Shown: in pieces, positions 50,621 to 63,060 of the stretch
Layout: each line of letters starts with the position of its first letter
Numbering within the stretch: position 1 is the stretch's first letter
Assembly: GCA_012845835.1 (NCBI GenBank)
Contig: JABAKD010000009.1
Span: 8,211,413-8,275,412 of the forward strand
DNA from: Undaria pinnatifida
Taxonomy: Eukaryota; Sar; Phaeophyceae; Laminariales; Alariaceae
DNA: 64,000 nucleotides
Direction: 5' to 3'
Program-made: the position numbers and the translations under genes
Notes under the pieces: model-generated
What the model was told of the DNA's origin: nothing
Database searches by the model: none
Seen by the model: the letters and a program-made list of their open reading frames with translations, nothing else

Positions 50621-51324
50621 AAGCATAGCGTGGTACCAGATACCCAGCATACCCTCGTAGCAGTAGCGCATTGCCATTTGGTTAGTCATAATACACCCGT
50701 AGTATTAACAGAACTACTGTTAGCAGTGTGTTGGGCAGGGAATGAAGTGTCAGTATAACATTGTCACCTATAATGCTATAAACATGTACACCAGTCGCAC
50801 AAGTACTGCTACCATACCAACAGCATCAGGGTAAGCCAAGTAGTGCAAACACGTCGTTTTAACACCAGCGCACCCGACTCACATCCCTACACACCGGGCA
50901 CCGGTACAAACAACACCGGTAAAACATACTACGGAGGACCTTCGTTCAAACCCCCCGATACACACAACAAAAACAACCAATACACACTAACCCATTTGTA
51001 CCAACCACACGTGGTCCTGATTACCATCTTCCCCCGCAACAGTAACATGTCGCTAGTCTCCAAAATTATCCCCCGTCAAATGACGTGGCAAGACTCACGC
51101 CTGCCTATACGCCGGCTCAAGAATCCCAACGCGAACACGTGAACAACAACGGTGGGGGGAGGGGGGCTAGGTGAACGGGGGGTTGGGGGCGGCGGCGGCG
51201 CCACCGTAGGTAGTCCGTGCCCACGATACAGCACGTTAACAAAGTATTACAGACCGGCCTGCTAGTGTTTCCTACCAACCCACACCCTTACTCTTTCCCT
51301 ATTCCTTGCTCAGCCACCGCTTGG

Positions 51325-51325
<1 letters not shown>

Positions 51326-51356
<31 letters not shown>

Positions 51357-51530
51357 CGGGCAGACAGGCAGGCAGACAGGCAGGCAAGCAAGCAGGCAAG
51401 CAAGCAGGCAAGCAAGCAAGCAAGCAGGCAAGCAAGCAGGCAAGCAAGCAGGCAAGCAAGCAGGCAAGCAAGCAGGCAAGCAAGCAGGGCAAGCAAGCAG
51501 GCAAGCAAGCAGGCAAGCAGGCAGGCGGGC
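51326..51530. repeat. GGCA/AAGC microsatellite
   Basis: Starts as pure GGCA and becomes a higher-order AGGCAAGCAAGC 12-mer. It opens frames on both strands that are not genes. Confidence 0.95.
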
Positions 51531-51639
51531 GACGAACACATATTCGCGACTCGTCATGACGCCATTACACGAAAATACAGAAGGTAACCGCGCAGAAACA
51601 TCAACCGTTTGGGCGGGGGGGGAGCGGGGGGCTCTCTTG

Positions 51640-51880
51640 TCATTTTTTTTGTTTGTTTTCCGTCTTTATCCCATTTATTATCCTCGCATTACTCTCGCGC
51701 TCCCTCCCAGTAGTAACTCAGATCATCCGGGGTCAAATAGAGGGCCCTCCTCTCCCTTCTCCACCACGATACGTGCCTTCATTTTTTTCATCGCAAGAAC
51801 AATTCAGCACCTTTCTTCCCTCGTCGACTCGCGTCGAATTGTGCCTACCCACGCTGCTAGGCGTTCTCAGCAGTTGATCC
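51640..51880 (+). repeat. Dispersed repeat shared with three other sites
   Basis: Shared blocks include GTAACTCAGATC, CCACCACGATACGTGCCTTC and a TCGCGTCGAATTGTGCC region. Copies at 55690-55950 (plus), 46570-46770 and 39130-39300 (minus). Confidence 0.75.
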
Positions 51881-51904
51881 CTTTTCTTTTTGTTGTATAG
51901 TTGC

Positions 51905-52015
51905 AAGAAAAAAATCAAAATCTCACCACGGCGATCGGGAATCGGACTCAAGGACCAACGCTGGTGGCATTCGAGGGTAACCACTAGACCACCGACCGGG
52001 GTGACCGGTGCAGCA
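51905..52015 (-). tRNA. tRNA-like sequence, probably pseudo-tRNA or SINE head
   Basis: On the minus strand, box A-like TGGTCTAGTGGTTA is followed 31 bp later by box B-like GAGTCCGATTCCC and then a T run. The spacing fits a tRNA and four of five anticodon-stem pairs form, but the D stem and acceptor stem do not pair well and position 33 is C. A working tRNA is therefore unlikely. Confidence 0.35.
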
Positions 52016-53044
52016 AGGGACAAAAAAACACGACGATTGTGATGATACAACATGCTGGATTCCAAACTCCATACAAACCCGCTACCGCCTGTCACCCTGT
52101 CACCCTAACCCATGTCTTACGCGGGAAAAAAAAATCTTCGCGAAAAATCGGGACGTCAGCCATGACACGCGCTCATGTACGTACAGAAAAGTTTTTTCGT
52201 CGTTCTAGACTTCACACGAGGGAAAAAAATATATATAACGTCGAAAAAAACGCCGGAACCCCCACCCCCCCCCTCCCCCCCCCCCCGAGAAGTACCTACG
52301 GCTGTGAGCTGACCAGACTCTCACGACGGCTAAATATTCAGTTCAGCGGCGGAGTAAAAACGCCAGCAAAAAACGATTCTAGTCTTCAAAAAAAAAAAAA
52401 AACACCACTCGTGTTTGTTGAGCAAAAAAAAAAACGCGCCGGTCAGACGCAAAAGACGCTCAAGAGAGCTCCGCAAGTTACACCACGTCGTTGAGGCAAC
52501 CACGCGCGAGTTGGAAGCAAAAGACGCAACAACTTCGCAAATTACAGCACGCAGCTGACGGTAACGCATATCATAACAACACCTTGTCGCACCTAGCCGA
52601 CAAATAACTCGTGGTCGGCGACTTAAAAATATAACTTTACCATTACTGGTAGCTATCAGTATAGTCAGACAAACTCAAAGCCCTATAATGACCGAAAGCG
52701 CTGCCCCCCCCCACACACATGAAACTTGTAAAAAATAAAAACTGCAAAGTACTTGCGGTGCCTCCGTGTTACGGGCAGGATGCGGACGGTTATCCTGTTG
52801 TTCGGCCCCGAAGTAACTGCCTCGTGCGCAACAGTCGGTTTTCCCATTCGTATTTTAACGGTAGTTCACGTGCCAGGTACGAGTCATCCTCGGTGACATG
52901 GTACCATGGCACGGTACACGAAACAAAACGGCTGCCCCCCTCCCCCCCCCATCGCCCCCCCGCCCCCGCCCCGCGCGCGCGCGCGTTGCTTGGTACGCGC
53001 GATGCTCGCCTCGGTCGGTGAACACCCGGCATCGTAGGGGTATA

Positions 53045-53735
53045 TGAGGGTCGACGGTCTTGAAACTGCGGCAGACGCAGAAATTAGGACATTTCCGACG
53101 CACGCTACGATAGAGATATACCTTTTTTTGGCGAAAACGATTTCTGAACGACTGTGCACCTTAACCCAAAATCGTCGGTTAATGGGCCATATATGTTTTA
53201 CGATTTTCGCTGTGTACCCCGGCCATGGGGGATTTTGCATCCGCGATAAAACAGGTTTATTTTCTCCAAATCGGTTTTTGGGAGACGTCTTGAGCTCCCA
53301 AATTGAGGAAACCTCAGAAAAATAACAATGGTTGGTCGAAATCTCTATCGCAAGCTCGCGTCTTACGTACACTACCGCAGCCGCCTTAACCCCTTACAAA
53401 CCCTAACCCTAACCACATCAAAACTGATTCTACGACGGCATAGCCCCCCCCCCCCCCCTCCCCAAAAACAGCCTTTTTTTTCTTTCTTTTTTTTCTTTTT
53501 TTATTCCCTTCAACGAACGCTTCATGGCTGCTCGACACGAGGAAGGACGCTTTAAAGAGTATCATCTTCACACACACAAAGTTGTTCACAAACGACTATT
53601 GATACCGAACGGCGACATCGGGATGGCAACGGGCACCGCAATTTCAGAAGATACGGCCGGGAGCTGGTTTCAAAATCGGCGATTACGATAAAAGAAAAGT
53701 TGGCGGGGGGGGGGGGGCTACCGTAGAACAAATTC
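53045..53735 (-). repeat. Dispersed repeat (C/G-tract-bounded), copy 2
   Basis: Inverted relative to the copy at 4550-5230. It ends in a G tract followed by CTACCGTAGAAC, mirroring the first copy. Confidence 0.6.
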
Positions 53736-53737
53736 AA

Positions 53738-53936
53738 ACATGTCGGTTGACATCACTCTTGCCCCTTGACGGCTTGACGGGCAGCCGTCAAGGAACTTCA
53801 CACACTAAAACTTGTACGATGGGTCCAAAGACGCCTTGACGGGACAGCTGTCAATGAACTCCACACACTAAAACAATTATGATAAGTCCAAAGGCGCCTT
53901 GACCGGTCAAAACTAGACCGTCAACCGACATCTTCG
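53738..53936. mobile_element. CTTGACGG-type MITE, copy 2
   Basis: Ends CATGTCGGTTGAC and GTCAACCGACATC. A 75-bp inner block (CACACTAAAAC...CGCCTTGAC) is duplicated relative to copy 1. Confidence 0.8.
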
Positions 53937-53939
53937 ATA

Positions 53940-54180
53940 CCAATAGGGCGGCCTCTCGATATAGGACGGCCGCCAATCGTAGTGGTGGGGTCACTATACA
54001 AGGCGCTGAGAACAAGGCGGTTACTCGATACAGGGCGGTTCAAGTCGATCATTGATACGGCTGCAACTCTGAATACAAACAGCCTATACAATACGAACAG
54101 GGCGGGCTCTCGAAACAGGACGGCCAAAAAATCCTTCGCACTACTATACCACCTTATATAGGGACCCCACCACTGTATAA
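53940..54180. mobile_element. AAGGCGGT-type MITE, copy 3
   Basis: Diverged copy with AGGGCGG words and an outer end TATAGGGACCCCACCACTG. Confidence 0.55.
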
Positions 54181-54904
54181 CACGCAAGATAACTCATACC
54201 CCCCAACCAGAATGCCTTCGCACTACTATACAGTCTTATGTAGGGATCCCAGTACCGTATAACACGGCAAGATAAACACACACTGTGATCAAGTTCGGTC
54301 CCGATTGTTTCTAGAAAGCCAGGGAGGCACACACAACGGACACGGCGGCTTTGGGGAACATCCCGTCGATACCTTCCCATAATAGACGCCTTGCTGGGCG
54401 TTTGCCCTCTGCACGTGGCCGTGGCAGTCCAGACCGTTGGTTAATATAGCCCTACCCACTGAGCTACGGAGTCACGCGACTTGAGAACTCAAAAGCTCGT
54501 GTCGTGACCATCGAACTAGTGTCTTGTCATGGCTCACCGTAGAAGGTCAGCGGGTAGTGCAATACAACCCACAAAAAAATATAACTTTGTTCGAGTTCGT
54601 TTGATTGAAAATCTCCAAGACTTCGTAACAGGGATCTCCGGGGCTCTCTCTCCCCTCGCCACGTACTACAGTAGCTAGCACTGAGGAGCACACTATCCTA
54701 GCCAGTCATGAACGTCTCCAGCGCGTATGCTTGGTAGTGCTATATGACCATTCATAAAGTCTCCAGCGCGTACGCTCGGTAGTGCTATATAACCAACAAA
54801 CTTCAGGCACCTCGTTCGAGGCGGGGGTGGGTCTTATCTTTCGCGCGCTGCACAGCGGTACACACGCACGCACAGCAACGTAAAAGGACGCGGTTTACTG
54901 ACTC

Positions 54905-55138
54905 ATGTATGAGACCCAGGCCAAACTCGACCCCTAAAAACGACAAGGACGTTATCATACCATCGTCCAGCCCATATGAAGGGAGCCTGCTGTACTTGGA
55001 GTGGCGAGTGGGTGGACCGCAGCGCGCGCGAGGCGTATTTGCATACATACAGCTCAACGCGGACACTAACAACGTGTGCAACGCGCGACCCAGCAGCCCG
55101 GGCTGGCTCTCGCAACCGATGCTGAATATCGTCAATTG
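54905..55138 (+). CDS. Unassigned open frame, possible terminal exon
   Basis: The plus-strand frame ending at 55138 has protein-like composition (NDKDVIIPSSSPYEGSLLYLEW, then VFAYIQLNADTNN) and stays open upstream to about 54770. The opposite strand is also open. No domain is recognised and no partner exon was found. Confidence 0.2.
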
Positions 55139-56269
55139 ATTATTTTCGACGTGTTTTGTGTCTTATTTGATTGTGCATAATTTATTACCAGGTATTGTAC
55201 TGTAGCTACTTTTTATTATACCCTGGTACGATACGACACGAGTACATATTGCACTGGTAAAATATAATACTCTTAAAAACAAACAGCCAAGAACACGCCC
55301 TCCCTCCCACCCGCCCTCCCTCCCGACTATGAGACGACGAGCACATATCATATACAGGAAGATGACATTTATATCGTACAGGGCACAGTTAGCAGATGGC
55401 CCGTTTCAAGGGACCCCGCGATAACGAAAAACGGTACGCAAGAGACCTCAAAAATGTTTAGCCGTCCTTTGTAATGGACGAAACACTCAGTACGGGACCC
55501 CAAGCCCTTTGAACGGGGCCATCGCACTGCTGTCTCCCGCTTGAAAAACGCCACGTAGATGGCTAAAAAAAACGACTCGTCTGCTGTGGAGGAGCTACAT
55601 TTGTGAAGGGAATTAGGAGTATAAGTGACCCCGCCGCACCGACGCACCAAGCATAATCTTTTAAAAGGGGTCGTCAACCTGTTTTTTGCTTTCATGTTTT
55701 GTATCGTCCCATCTGCTATCTTAGCACTTTCTCTTTCCCATCTACTATCTTAGCACCTTCTCTTTCTCGCTGTTCCCGCCCTAGCTACACGTAACTCAGA
55801 TCCGGGCGTCACTAAGAACCCTCTTTCCCCCCCCTTGCCCACCACCGTACGCGCCTTCGTTTTTATGGCGACAAGACTTGAGCCCTTTTTCCCTCGCCGA
55901 CCCGCATCGGATTGCGCCGTACCTGCGCTCCTAGGCGCTCTCGGCAGCTGATTACACCTGTTCGTAGTACACTTAATACAGAAAATGTTACCATCTGTAT
56001 ACTTAACATACAGAAAATGCACCAGACACACACAAAACACCATCTCCCGCAGAACTTCAACTACGTTTTCGCGGTCTACGAGGACAGCAGCAAAGGTGCC
56101 TCCATAGTGCCGTTTGCCCGCTCGAGCGCCTGTGAAATTGCCTGGCACGGATGGGAACAACAGGTATTGGCAGCATACGGAGTAGTGCCCGTCGCCGCTG
56201 CAGTGCTCGGCTATTTTCGGCTGGCACACACCGGCGTTACGGGGAAGACCACTACCTTTTTCTTCTTTC

Positions 56270-56470
56270 TTTTATCCTACGGCGGATGAGGAAAAATAAC
56301 GCTCAAGCTCACCACACTTCCCACGTATTTTCATACACGTCGTGTGTCGATTTAACTCAATTGCATTCGCAATCCAGCGCTAGTTGGCGTGTCCTTCGGT
56401 TCCCACTATAGCGATAGCGCGAGCTGTTGCTATCGGCGGTCCCCGTTACAACTCCGGCAGCGTAAGCACT
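56270..56470 (+). repeat. CCTCCGGCGGA-type dispersed repeat, second copy
   Basis: About 85 percent similar by eye to 35925-36130 across its length, again after a T-rich run. Confidence 0.8.
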
Positions 56471-57609
56471 GCTTACTGCTGCTGTATACACGCAACAAGA
56501 GGGACACACGGAAGCATAAATACTGGTACACAAAAAATGGAGGAATTAATACCTGCCGTGGAGGGAAAAGGCGTGAAACTCTAAAGAGCAAAATCTCTCC
56601 TGAGAAAATCAGAATTCGATGAAAAAATGAAGGAAAAAAAAAAAAACGATCACGAGCTAGCTGTGGGAACGCCCAAGTGCTGAACCCCATACAAGAACAA
56701 CCATGCTGACGCGAAAAACAAAACAAAAGGAAACTGCCAGGCGAGGGGTGTGTGATCATAACATGCATATCCGTAGTCTAGGGGCAAGAAGGGTGCTAAC
56801 GTGCTAACAGCAGCATAGACATCGGCACCTTGGGTCACAGGTCGCTCACAGTGCCGCCGAGCGAAGAAGTTCAATGCCGACCCCTGCGCTGCGGTAGAAT
56901 GAAGGAAAAATAGACACCGGGCACCAGGTATTTGTATTGTATGTCCTACAGTGGGGGGTAGAGGGTAGGGGGGAATGACAAATGACGGGCCCGTCTGGCC
57001 ACAGCTTGTTCAGAGTTCGGATAGCCGACGACCGCGAAAAAGCTTCTTTCCGCGGCCTGGACCGTACGGCAAAAAAGCTCAGGTATAAAAATGCAAAATA
57101 CCTGCGGTACAAGAAACATAAAAAGAGAAACAAGGAAAGATATGCACTATCGTACGAACTAAAGCTCTCTGGACCGTATACTATATACCCGAGGGCTATA
57201 CACCAGTTATTAAGCACCTGGTATATGTATACATATACGAGAGAGTGGTATCATACCGTGCGAGATAAAAGATTCCTAGGACTATCTACCCTAGGACCTG
57301 ACAGTTTACACCAGGTATATGAACTACGAGGTACAAAATATAGCCAGAGGTTCAGCTACATCGGTAAGCGTTGACCTGACCACCATCACCTCGCACTTAC
57401 CGCGTTACGAAACCAAGAGGGTTTAGATAGTCGTACCAGGTGTGTTTGCGCGGGGAGAGACAAATAAAAAACATGTTCTTCTACCAATACCCGTGGACAT
57501 GAAGCAAAGCCAATGTCCGATATGGTTTCTTCCCCCGAGAGAAGATATCTACATCAATCTGTGGCCACACGCTCAGTGGTCACAAAACTGCGAGACAGAA
57601 AACTTACCT

Positions 57610-57790
57610 GCCAAACAAAGTGGATTGCCCCTACTTCCGGTATAGTGCCGGTGAAATCGCTTGGCACCACTATCCTACTATCAGCATCGGCATCATAATA
57701 TACCAAACAGTGCCGGTGTCCCGTATAGTGCAGGCATTGTTGGCTGGCACACACCAGCACCACAGGCAGACCACCACTCACTGCTGTACA
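57610..57790. mobile_element. GTCCCTCTATAGTGC-type MITE, diverged copy
   Basis: Shares TATAGTGCCGGTGAAATCGC, TTGGCAC and GGCTGGCAC with the copy at 43530; the ends are worn. Confidence 0.55.
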
Positions 57791-58439
57791 GGCAGTTGGC
57801 CAGCGCAATCAAGTATTTGCATAATCTACCGGTCAAATCTCGGCTGGTGTACGCTATTAGCCGGTCTTCAGTCTTCCTCCGTTGCGAGAGGGTGGGTTGG
57901 CAAAATTCGATGCAAGTCGGCGAGCAGTGGGAGTGCTGAACTCTCTGAACGATGAAAAAAAAACGAACGCGAGTGCGTTGGGTGTACCGCGGTGCCGAGA
58001 ACAGGCAGATGGCACCTGCAATCGCGGCTTGTCTAGAAAAAGACGGAAAGAGAGAGGGATCATCACCATCATCAAAACGAGAAAAGAGTCAACGTACCGG
58101 TGTATCAATATCCTCGTATCATACATGGACATTATACCCGTACATCAATCATCATTGACGGCCAATCACCACTATTACTATTACCATAAAAGTAATAGAT
58201 GTGCCGCTTTTGTCCACAGACCAAAAACATTAGGATTTTTCCGGCGGGGCATGGCACCATGGTGCCCGCGCGGGAACTATTGCGGGCCCCCTCGCACGAC
58301 AACTACTGATTGCTGCCGCTGCTGCTGCCGCTGCTGCGCAAAACGAAAAAAAACGGCCAGCCCGCTTTAAGAGCACCTCCTGACAAACCGAAACAAACCC
58401 TCTTCACAATAGAACAATACATTGCTCTTGTCTGCAATG

Positions 58440-58920
58440 GGAAAATGTACAGCCTTTGGTACAGATGGGACATGCTGGTATGGCCACTGTTTAACCCTTT
58501 ACAGCCCCCAAACCCCTCCCTACACTAATTACACGTAATTATCCGCCAAAACGGGTTTCCACTTGTACAGGCGTTACGTCCCGAAAAATCTTGAGCACCC
58601 GTAAATCGGGGTACAGATGGGGCATGCTGGTTTGGCCCCTCTTATCCCCTTCACAGCCCCCAACCCCCCCCCCATACTAATTCCACGTAAAAACCGGGTT
58701 TCCACTTGTAAAGGCGTTACGTCCCGAACACTCTTAACTTGGGCGCACTCAACTCGGGGTACAAGTGGGATATACTGGTTTGTCGCTATTAACCCCTTTA
58801 CAGCCCCCAAACCCCTCCTACACTAATTCAACGTGTTCTTCCCCCAAAAACGGGTTTCTAGTTGAATAGGTGTTTAGTCCCGAACACTCTTCATCTTGGG
58901 CGCTATTAAATTTGGCGTAG
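58440..58920. repeat. Three tandem units of about 150 bp, each holding a TTAA-family element
   Basis: Units begin near 58458, 58610 and 58758 with GGTACAGATGGG-like words, contain CTTTACAGCCCCCAAACCCC and GGGTTTCCACTTGTA, and end GTCCCGAACACTCTT. Confidence 0.85.
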
Positions 58921-59296
58921 TCACTGTACGCATTCACCTGTTAAAATATAAATGCGTGATCGGAGTATCACGCACAGCTTGCAAGTATGAGTTTCGACGA
59001 AATCTTCGATCTCACAGCTAGAGTGTATTTTTATTGTTTTATAATATAAATAAAGATACGTTCATGTTGGCGGTGAGCCCTGAGCGCGCTCCTTTTCTTG
59101 GGCGTATTTTCGAGCCTTTTGTCGTGCTAACTGACTCCCCCGTCGCCACCCCCTACCCCCACTGTGTACGGCCGGGTGTGATGAACTCGTTTCCTACAAA
59201 AATATTTCAAACACATCAGCTGTGAAATCGACCACTTGAGGGATCGATACCCAACGTTGCAAGCTGCGTGATTTACGACAATCTCGTGGCCAAAGC

Positions 59297-59433
59297 TTTC
59301 GGTTGACGGCCTAGCTCTCGACCCGTCACAACCTCTTCCATCAATACACTAGTTTCTATTGGAGTTTGAAGTGTTGGGGGGTCCTTGACAGCCGCCCGTC
59401 AAGGAGCAAGAGTGCCGTCAACCGATATATACG
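59297..59433. mobile_element. CTTGACGG-type MITE, copy 3
   Basis: Ends TCGGTTGACGGC and GCCGTCAACCGA with a diverged interior. Confidence 0.7.
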
Positions 59434-59459
59434 TCCGCTCGTGACGGCAAAAAAAAATC

Positions 59460-59660
59460 CCAAGGCATTTCACGGGTCATAACCCGGCCCGCGGAACGGG
59501 TCAGGAAGTACCTCTCAAACCCGCGGGTCGAGTTGGGTCGGATCAGGAGGTGTTGGAAAATCTCACGGGACTGTTCGGGTCGGGTCGGGAGGTTTTCAAA
59601 TGTCACGGGTCGGGCCGGGTCACCCTGACACGATCCGACCCGCGAGAAGTTATCGAATCC
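59460..59660. repeat. GGGTCGGG/CGACCC repeat, second copy
   Basis: Same words as the copy at 16300-16470, again with AGGAGGTGTT and a terminal run of complementary GACCCG. Confidence 0.8.
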
Positions 59661-61042
59661 GTCAAAAGCCCCGAAAAATCCGGTTTCGATGCTAGGACCC
59701 GGGAAGGCCCTCTCCTCGCGTGGCAGAGACGGGAGAGGCCGCCGCCCCCGCAGTTCTTCACGGTTCATGCGGCAAGAGTGTGAGAAACATGGGCTGGGGC
59801 GGCCGGTCTCGTGCCCCGTCGTTGGGGGTGTGCCGAGGGGTGGGCGTTACATAAACGAGTGTCGAATGAACCATTCGGGGGATTTCACGTGTGGTGACAC
59901 CAGTTGTCCACAAAATTGTCGAGAATTCGTACGGTAGCATAAGGTCGCGAAACGAGCGTTGCAAGCCTCTTCGGCTACTACGCACGGCGAACGAGCGGGC
60001 TCCCCGCAAGGCAACAGAGGGCGAGGTTCTCGGTGCCCCCTGAATTGGATGAGCTTACACCGCGGCTGGAGCGGTGCCGTGGTGTAGGTTCAGACGGTGA
60101 GTACAATGTTGTTTTTGCGGAACGATATAACAGCATCATCACATGAACCATGGGGTTTCGGTTGTACTGTGAAGGCGTGCTTCCGTTTTTCGCTCAACCT
60201 TCAAGAAAAATAACTCACGTAGGACTACGTCTGTAAATTACAACGATGTATCGCACGACATATACATACGAGGACTTGTATATAGGGGGAGGAGAGAGGA
60301 GAGGGGTCCAGGTACATGGTTGGACAGCAAAAAATGGTGACGATAAATAAGCAGCAGCAGCAGTACGTTCGAGGTACGAGGTGGTACGAGGTGGTTTGGC
60401 TGTTACTGCTGCTGCTGTTGCAGTAGTACCGCCATACGACCTGTCGGTATTCTTACGAACCTGGCACATAATACGATCACCAGGAATTTCTCGTGCTCCC
60501 GACTGTTCCATTGCTTTCTCCCTTCAATGTATACCGGTGCAAACCTCCGCCACACTCGCTCCGCAACCTCATACTTTCAACACCATGAACTGATTTTACA
60601 TTGCACCGTTCACCGCCCGGCAGAATGTACTCCGTCGCTTTTACGGTCCGTCTCCGCGTCGTTTACATACCATACGGGCATGAGCCCCCCCCTGGTATTC
60701 GAATAAATGTATACCTGGGATACATCGTTCGTACGGCAATTGCTGACAACGACTGTTGCTGGACATGCAAAGTGTACAAGGTGCAGCACTTGCCAAACCT
60801 GGTACTTGGTACTGCTGTATCATGTGTCTGGCATATACATCGAAGCACGTACTCAATAGTATGCACAGGGTACGAGTGTGACACATTTCCGTATCTGGTA
60901 TATACCAGGTACACGATATGATACCGGAATAAACGGGGTCATTTACAAGCCGCAACTCCTTACGGGCGGTGTGATGTTTTGCGCAGAAACACCACAAGCA
61001 ACACACGATCGAGCGACTGCCCTGTAACACTACTAATAGTAG

Positions 61043-61190
61043 CAAGATTTTTCCACCAAAAGGTCTCTATAGATTTTTCCACCGAACGATCCCAAGATCT
61101 TTCCACCGGGAAACATCCCACATATCCCGAGAGAGATATCAAGATCTTTCCACCGGGACAGGTCTCAAGATCTTTCCACCGACGCATCGC
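61043..61190. repeat. AAGATCTTTCCACCG motif repeated five times
   Basis: A 15-bp core occurs at about 61043, 61070, 61094, 61140 and 61166, separated by unrelated 10-30 bp spacers. Confidence 0.8.
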
Positions 61191-61299
61191 TCGGTGAATG
61201 AACTCTCCCCGTTTGCGAGAGAACAAATACTTCGAAAAAATGTCCGAGGGAGTGTATTATCTTGCGTGTTATACTCGCACAGCAATTCACGTTTCCGAA

Positions 61300-62060
61300 C
61301 TACATTCCACCCCCCCCCCCCTAAACCCAGACTCCCCCCCCTAAACCCAGGACGGGCATGGAAAAAAAATCGAAATAACGTTCACACACCACATCAGATC
61401 CTCAACAGTCGATCACCACCACTTTCTGCAGGTCGTTTGTGGTCAATTTCAATCTTGCACGTCGGCCCAAGACCCACCCGACTCCCGACCTAGCCCGAAC
61501 CCTTTGGGGGGCTCGAGGTGAGCAGGGGCAGTCGCGCAGGGTTCGTTTACTCTCCGAACTACAGTTAGTCCAGCCCCCCCCCCCCCCTAAACGCAGGACG
61601 GGCGTGCGACAAACTTCCTGGAGGTCGTTTGCGATCAATTCCAATCTTGCACGTCGGCCAAGGACGCGTCCTACAATAGAGGCAGCACGTTTCGTCAGAA
61701 ATGGACCAGTTTTTTCCCTGAATGACGGGGTTCCTTATAACCCAAAAATCGTCGGAAAAAAAATAAATAATAATAATAGGCCATTTTGGTTTTGCATGAT
61801 TCTCGTCGTGTACCTAGCTAGCTAGGCTAGGCCATGGGATTTTTCATCCACGATAAAGCAGGTTTAGTTTTCATCCGGGATCAAATCAGTCTTGGGGGTT
61901 AAGAAGGACGTGTCTTAGCCTCCTAAAGTGAGGAGTAGTATTAGTAAAAAAGCAGTGCAGCACCTCTACTCGTAGCACGCGTCCAAGACTCAACCCGACC
62001 CCAGCTCTGACCTTAACCCCACTCCGTTGGGGAGCTCGGGGTAGGCAAGGGCAGTCGCAC
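61300..62060. repeat. Three related segments with C tracts
   Basis: CTTGCACGTCGGCC, GCAGGACGGGC and GGGGCTCGAGGTGAGCAGGG-like blocks recur at 61310-61530, 61550-61680 and 61970-62060. About 75-85 percent similar by eye. Confidence 0.7.
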
Positions 62061-62074
62061 GCACGGCCCCGCAG

Positions 62075-62335
62075 CGTGTTTAGGTGGCGTTTTTCTAGGA
62101 AACCCTTGGCGGCCGTCAAGGCCGGCCTCGAACAATAAGACCAACCCAGCGACCTGCAGGAAGCATTTTGCATGCCCGCCCTGCACTTAGGTCGAGCCCA
62201 TGGTTCCACGCAGTTGCGCGATTCGACACGCGCGCGTAACACGTTTCCACGCATGCTGTTGCGCGCCCGCAATATCTACGTATTGCCTATAATGCCGCAT
62301 GCAATACAGGGCGCCACCTAACAAACACAAAAACA
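62075..62335. mobile_element. Possible MITE with GTGTTTAGGTGGCG ends
   Basis: GTGTTTAGGTGGCG at 62079 is mirrored by CGCCACCTAACAAACAC near 62312-62328. No other copy in the window. Confidence 0.4.
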
Positions 62336-62619
62336 CTGAGCCAGGCTGGGTTTCTGGTTTTGGGCGGCGGCACGTCTTACACATAATTTCAGCATAACGG
62401 CTCTTCTTTGTAACCTGCAAATATCATATATACCAGCCTGGCTTTCTTATTACCCTGTTTCTTATCTAGGTGCCCCGTACTATATCTCCATTGGTTTGGT
62501 CTTGCTTTCTGGATTTCCTCGTGTAATAGCGCCTTTGTTTCCCCCTGCTTGTTTCTTCACGCGAAGAAAGATTGCATGCCGGGTTGCTTGAAAACAAAAG
62601 GGCTTCTCGCGACCTGTGG

Positions 62620-63060
62620 GTCGGGGCCGAACGTTGTCAAAAGCTCGAGGGTCGAGTCTGGTGGGGTCAGCAGGTATTCCAAACTTCCCGGGTCGGATCG
62701 CAAGCTTTTCAAAATATCACGGGTCGGATTGGGCCACCCTGACCAGGCCCGATCCGTCAGAACTGGCCCGAACCTTGAAGAAAAATATGGGTCGGATCAC
62801 AAGATTTTCAAATCTCACGGGTCGGGCTGGGTCACTCTGACCCGCCCCGATCCGTAAATATGGGTCGGATCACAAGATTTTCAAATCTCACGGGTCGGGC
62901 TGGGTCACTCTGACCCGCCCCGATCCGTGAGAACTGACCCGAACCTTGAAGGAAAATAAGGGTCGGATCACAAGCTATTCAAAATCTCACGGGTCGGGTT
63001 GGGCCACCCTGACCCGCCCCGACCCGTGAGAGAACTGACCCGAACCTTCAAGGAAAACTC
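62620..63060. repeat. GGGTCGGG/CGACCC tandem array
   Basis: At least four units of 73-100 bp. Two adjacent units (starting 62784 and 62857) are almost identical over 73 bp, so that duplication is recent. Confidence 0.9.

Noticed and set aside
51299-51587. Frames of ACLLACLP or QAGKQASR repeats
   Set aside because: Product of the GGCA/AAGC microsatellite on either strand.
53385-53412. Telomere-like CCCTAACCCTAACC
   Set aside because: Only about two and a half units inside a dispersed repeat; no sign of a chromosome end.
54420-54480. Minus-strand TAGCTCAGTGGG, a box A-like word
   Set aside because: No acceptable box B or paired stems follow, so no tRNA is called.
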